Below are positions 16,048 to 17,906 of a stretch of DNA of 17,906 nucleotides, piece by piece; positions within the stretch are counted from its first letter, which is position 1, and each line of letters opens with the position of its first letter. This stretch comes from Gammaproteobacteria bacterium (lineage in GTDB: Bacteria; Pseudomonadota; Gammaproteobacteria; Chromatiales; Chromatiaceae): positions 1 through 17,906 of the forward strand of contig JAHDCB010000012.1 of the NCBI GenBank assembly GCA_020630035.1. Direction: 5' to 3'. Position numbers and translations under genes: made by a program. Under the pieces are notes generated by a model. It was not told the DNA's origin, searched no databases, and saw only the letters and a list, made by a program, of their open reading frames with translations.

Positions 16048-16107
16048 CACGAATAGGATGGTTTTTGTAAAGGCTGATTTGGTGGTGGGGAGTGCTATAC
16101 CGCAGTC

Positions 16108-16136
16108 GGAACTGACCGGGCTATTGTCTGGTCTGA
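16108..16136 (+). promoter_or_regulatory. Candidate sigma-E promoter of mucD
   Basis: GGAACTG (16108-16114), a 17-bp spacer and TCTGA (16132-16136) fit the sigma-E/AlgU promoter pattern, with one mismatch in the -35. Transcription would begin near 16143, about 73 nt before the mucD start. degP/mucD genes are standard sigma-E targets, and the gene no longer follows rseC directly, so it needs its own promoter. Confidence 0.5.
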
Positions 16137-16215
16137 TGTCGGAAGTGCCCTGCAGATAGGTGCGTCTTATCTGAGATCAGGGGAATTATCAGTTAAATTT
16201 ATTTTGGGGATAGGT

Positions 16216-17715
16216 ATGATGTGGCAATTTGTTCGGGGTCGCCGGTCAGATAATGTGCGATTAACACCGCAGAATCAGCGATCAGGCAGTCTGTATCAAC
16301 GGCAGTGGCACCCGGTGTACAGTCTGTTGCTGATCTTAGCCATGGTATTCTGGGTAACGACGAGTATGGCGCGCGAGCTGCCGGATTTTACCGAGTTATC
16401 GGCAAAAAACAGCCCGGCGGTGGTGAATATCAGTACGCAACATAAGTTGGAGGTGGCTGATTCAAACGCGGATAAGGGCAGACCTGAGCCGTTCAATATT
16501 CCCGGCTTGCCGAAAAACAGCCCGTTTCATGAGTTTTTTCGGCATTTCATGGAAAAAGATGACCCGCGTAAGCGGCGACCACGTCGCGGTGGCCAGTCAT
16601 TGGGTTCGGGTTTCATCATTTCTGACGATGGTTATATTCTGACTAATCATCATGTGGTGACTGGTGCAGACGAAATAGAGGTGCGGTTGAATGATCGACG
16701 TTATTTTGCTGCCAAGGTGATTGGTAGTGATGAGGCCAGTGATGTTGCGCTGATTAAGATTGAGGCTACTGATCTGCCGACGGTGAATATTGGTAAGAGT
16801 AGTGAGCTTAAAGTGGGTGAGTGGGTACTGGCGATCGGTTCGCCGTTTGGTTTTGACTATACGGTAACAGCCGGTATCGTCAGTGCCAAAGGCCGTAGTC
16901 TGCCGAGCGAGAATTATGTGCCGTTTATTCAGACGGATGTGGCGATTAATCCGGGTAATTCGGGTGGACCGTTATTCAATCTGGATGGTCAAGTGGTCGG
17001 TATCAATTCGCAGATCTACAGCCGTACCGGTGGCTTTATGGGGTTGTCGTTTGCGATTCCGATTGAGCTGGCGATGAATGTGGCTGATCAGTTGCGGGAG
17101 AATGGCAGTGTTTCACGTGGCTATCTGGGGGTTCTGATCCAGAATGTGGATCGTAATCTGGCAGAGTCGTTTGGCCTTGATCAGCCAACAGGTGCTCTGG
17201 TGTCGAAGGTGTTGCCGGATACGCCTGCTGCCGAAGCTGGTTTGCAGGAAGGTGATATTATTCTTACCTTTAATGGCCAGAAAATTCATGATTCGAATGC
17301 ATTACCGCCGATGGTAGGTGCCAGCCGGGTGAATGATCAGGTGAAAATCACGGTATTGCGCAATGGTGAGATGCTGCATAAGACCGTCAAGATCGGCCAG
17401 TTAACGGATGGTCCGGAAACGGCGGGCAATGGTGGTGTGGATGTCTTAGGACTGTCTGTCGTGGATCTGAGTGAAGAGGTGCGGAAGCGGGCGAAGGTCA
17501 AGGAGGGTGGGGTGTTAATCCGGCGTGTGGAGAAGGGGCCGGGACGTGCGGCTGGACTGCGCCGAGGTGATATCATCCGCATGTATGCCGGTCAGAAGGT
17601 GGCTGATGCTGATGATTTTGCGCAGAAGGTGGCTGCCAGTAAAGATAAAAAGTCGGTGGCTATCCTTATTCAACGTAAAGGTGAGCCAATGTTCCTGGCG
17701 TTGCGTCAGAAATAA
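16216..17715 (+). CDS. mucD: MucD/DegP-type periplasmic serine protease-chaperone (Do family)
   Basis: This HtrA/Do-family enzyme degrades or refolds damaged periplasmic proteins. The protein has 499 residues. The hydrophobic stretch VYSLLLILAMVFWVTTSMA ends a signal peptide with a likely cut before RELPDF, the usual MucD mature start. The trypsin-like domain has the triad H146 (NHHVV), D176 (SDVALIKI) and S249 (GNSGGP). PDZ1 covers about 299-396 and PDZ2 about 406-494. ATG at 16216 is preferred over ATG 16219 and TTG 16204 because GGGGA and AGG lie just upstream. The region before the hydrophobic core is long and charged, about 33 residues, unlike a standard signal peptide. In pseudomonads mucD directly follows mucC; here the giant gene lies between them. 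Confidence 0.95.
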   Translation: MMWQFVRGRRSDNVRLTPQNQRSGSLYQRQWHPVYSLLLILAMVFWVTTSMARELPDFTELSAKNSPAVVNISTQHKLEVADSNADKGRPEPFNIPGLPKNSPFHEFFRHFMEKDDPRKRRPRRGGQSLGSGFIISDDGYILTNHHVVTGADEIEVRLNDRRYFAAKVIGSDEASDVALIKIEATDLPTVNIGKSSELKVGEWVLAIGSPFGFDYTVTAGIVSAKGRSLPSENYVPFIQTDVAINPGNSGGPLFNLDGQVVGINSQIYSRTGGFMGLSFAIPIELAMNVADQLRENGSVSRGYLGVLIQNVDRNLAESFGLDQPTGALVSKVLPDTPAAEAGLQEGDIILTFNGQKIHDSNALPPMVGASRVNDQVKITVLRNGEMLHKTVKIGQLTDGPETAGNGGVDVLGLSVVDLSEEVRKRAKVKEGGVLIRRVEKGPGRAAGLRRGDIIRMYAGQKVADADDFAQKVAASKDKKSVAILIQRKGEPMFLALRQK

Positions 17716-17737
17716 GGCCACCTCCGAAAACTGTTGT

Positions 17738-17812
17738 ACGCGCAAATACTTCGTCAAAAAATGCTCATGTGCGCCTCTATGTACACTGCGTTTTTTCGCC
17801 TCGTCTTTGCGT
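17738..17812. repeat. Long imperfect inverted repeat, probable terminator of mucD
   Basis: The arms ACGCGCAAATACTTCGTC-AAAAAATGC (17738-17764) and GCGTTTTTT-CGCCTCGTCTTTGCGT (17788-17812) are imperfect reverse complements around a 23-base loop. The inner nine base pairs end in a run of six T at 17791-17796, which gives an intrinsic-terminator shape 40 bp after the mucD stop. Its length and symmetry also resemble dispersed palindromic elements, but I can see only one copy here. Confidence 0.5.
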
Positions 17813-17851
17813 CGTTCATGACGTTTTCAAAGATGCCCATAAGTTGTTGAT

Positions 17852-17878
17852 GGGTTCCTGCGTGTTGCGCAGGAACCC
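17852..17878. terminator. Hairpin before the end of the window
   Basis: GGGTTCCTGCG (17852-17862) and its exact complement CGCAGGAACCC (17868-17878) form an 11-bp G/C-rich stem with a five-base loop. No T run follows on either strand. It lies 12 bp from a possible stop codon of a - strand gene at 17891, so it probably belongs to the 3' end of that transcript. Confidence 0.5.
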
Positions 17879-17890
17879 GGTGAGGGTGGT

Positions 17891-17906
17891 TTAACGCAGG
17901 TCGAAC
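17891..17906 (-). CDS. Possible C-terminus of a convergent gene (partial)
   Basis: On the - strand the last bases read TTC GAC CTG CGT TAA, giving FDLR and a stop, just before the hairpin at 17852-17878. Only four complete codons are visible, so no product can be proposed. The call rests on the hairpin following the stop codon. Confidence 0.2.

Noticed and set aside
16204..16215. TTG start for mucD
   Set aside because: TTG is a rare start, and the ATG at 16216 follows a purine-rich GGGGATAGG site.
1..17906. CRISPR array, insertion sequence or prophage genes
   Set aside because: No regularly spaced repeats, transposase, integrase or phage structural motifs were found on either strand.

Overview
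The window looks like a chromosomal segment of a gammaproteobacterium of moderate GC content. The evidence is a 5S rRNA very close to that of E. coli, the sigma-E cluster rpoE-rseA-rseB-rseC (algU-mucABC), the electron-transfer proteins RsxA and RsxB, KdsC of the LPS Kdo pathway, and a MucD/DegP-type periplasmic protease. I cannot name a genus with confidence.

Layout. (1) Bases 1-408 on + are the end of an rRNA operon: the 23S tail, a spacer without tRNA, 5S rRNA and a terminator. (2) An OmpA-family envelope protein with thrombospondin type 3 repeats follows on +; it ends at a bidirectional terminator shared with the convergent operon. (3) hemW-radC-kdsC run on -, tightly packed. (4) rsxA-rsxB start divergently only 22 bp from hemW and overlap by one base. 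No rsxC/D/G/E follows. (5) rpoE-rseA-rseB-rseC come next on +, with a sigma-E-like promoter before rpoE. (6) A single 8.2 kb gene on - (7769-15940, 2723 aa) fills nearly half the window. It encodes a modular protein with five LamG-like domains, two long coiled coils around a beta-trefoil-like domain, and a C-terminal region with two Ser/Gly/Thr-rich beta-prone segments. (7) mucD follows on +, with its own sigma-E-like promoter.

How the parts relate. RpoE is the envelope-stress sigma factor. RseA and RseB restrain it, RseC is a membrane protein of the same cluster, and MucD is a periplasmic protease/chaperone that is a usual member of this regulon. RsxA and RsxB belong to the SoxR-reducing/Rnf complex, in which RseC has also been implicated in E. 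coli, so their position directly before rpoE is suggestive.

The most unusual item is the giant gene. It lies in reverse orientation between rseC (mucC) and mucD, genes that are contiguous in pseudomonads. Its third LamG domain is interrupted by two further complete LamG domains. It has no visible export signal, and I do not recognise a named family for its N-terminal 330 or C-terminal 660 residues.
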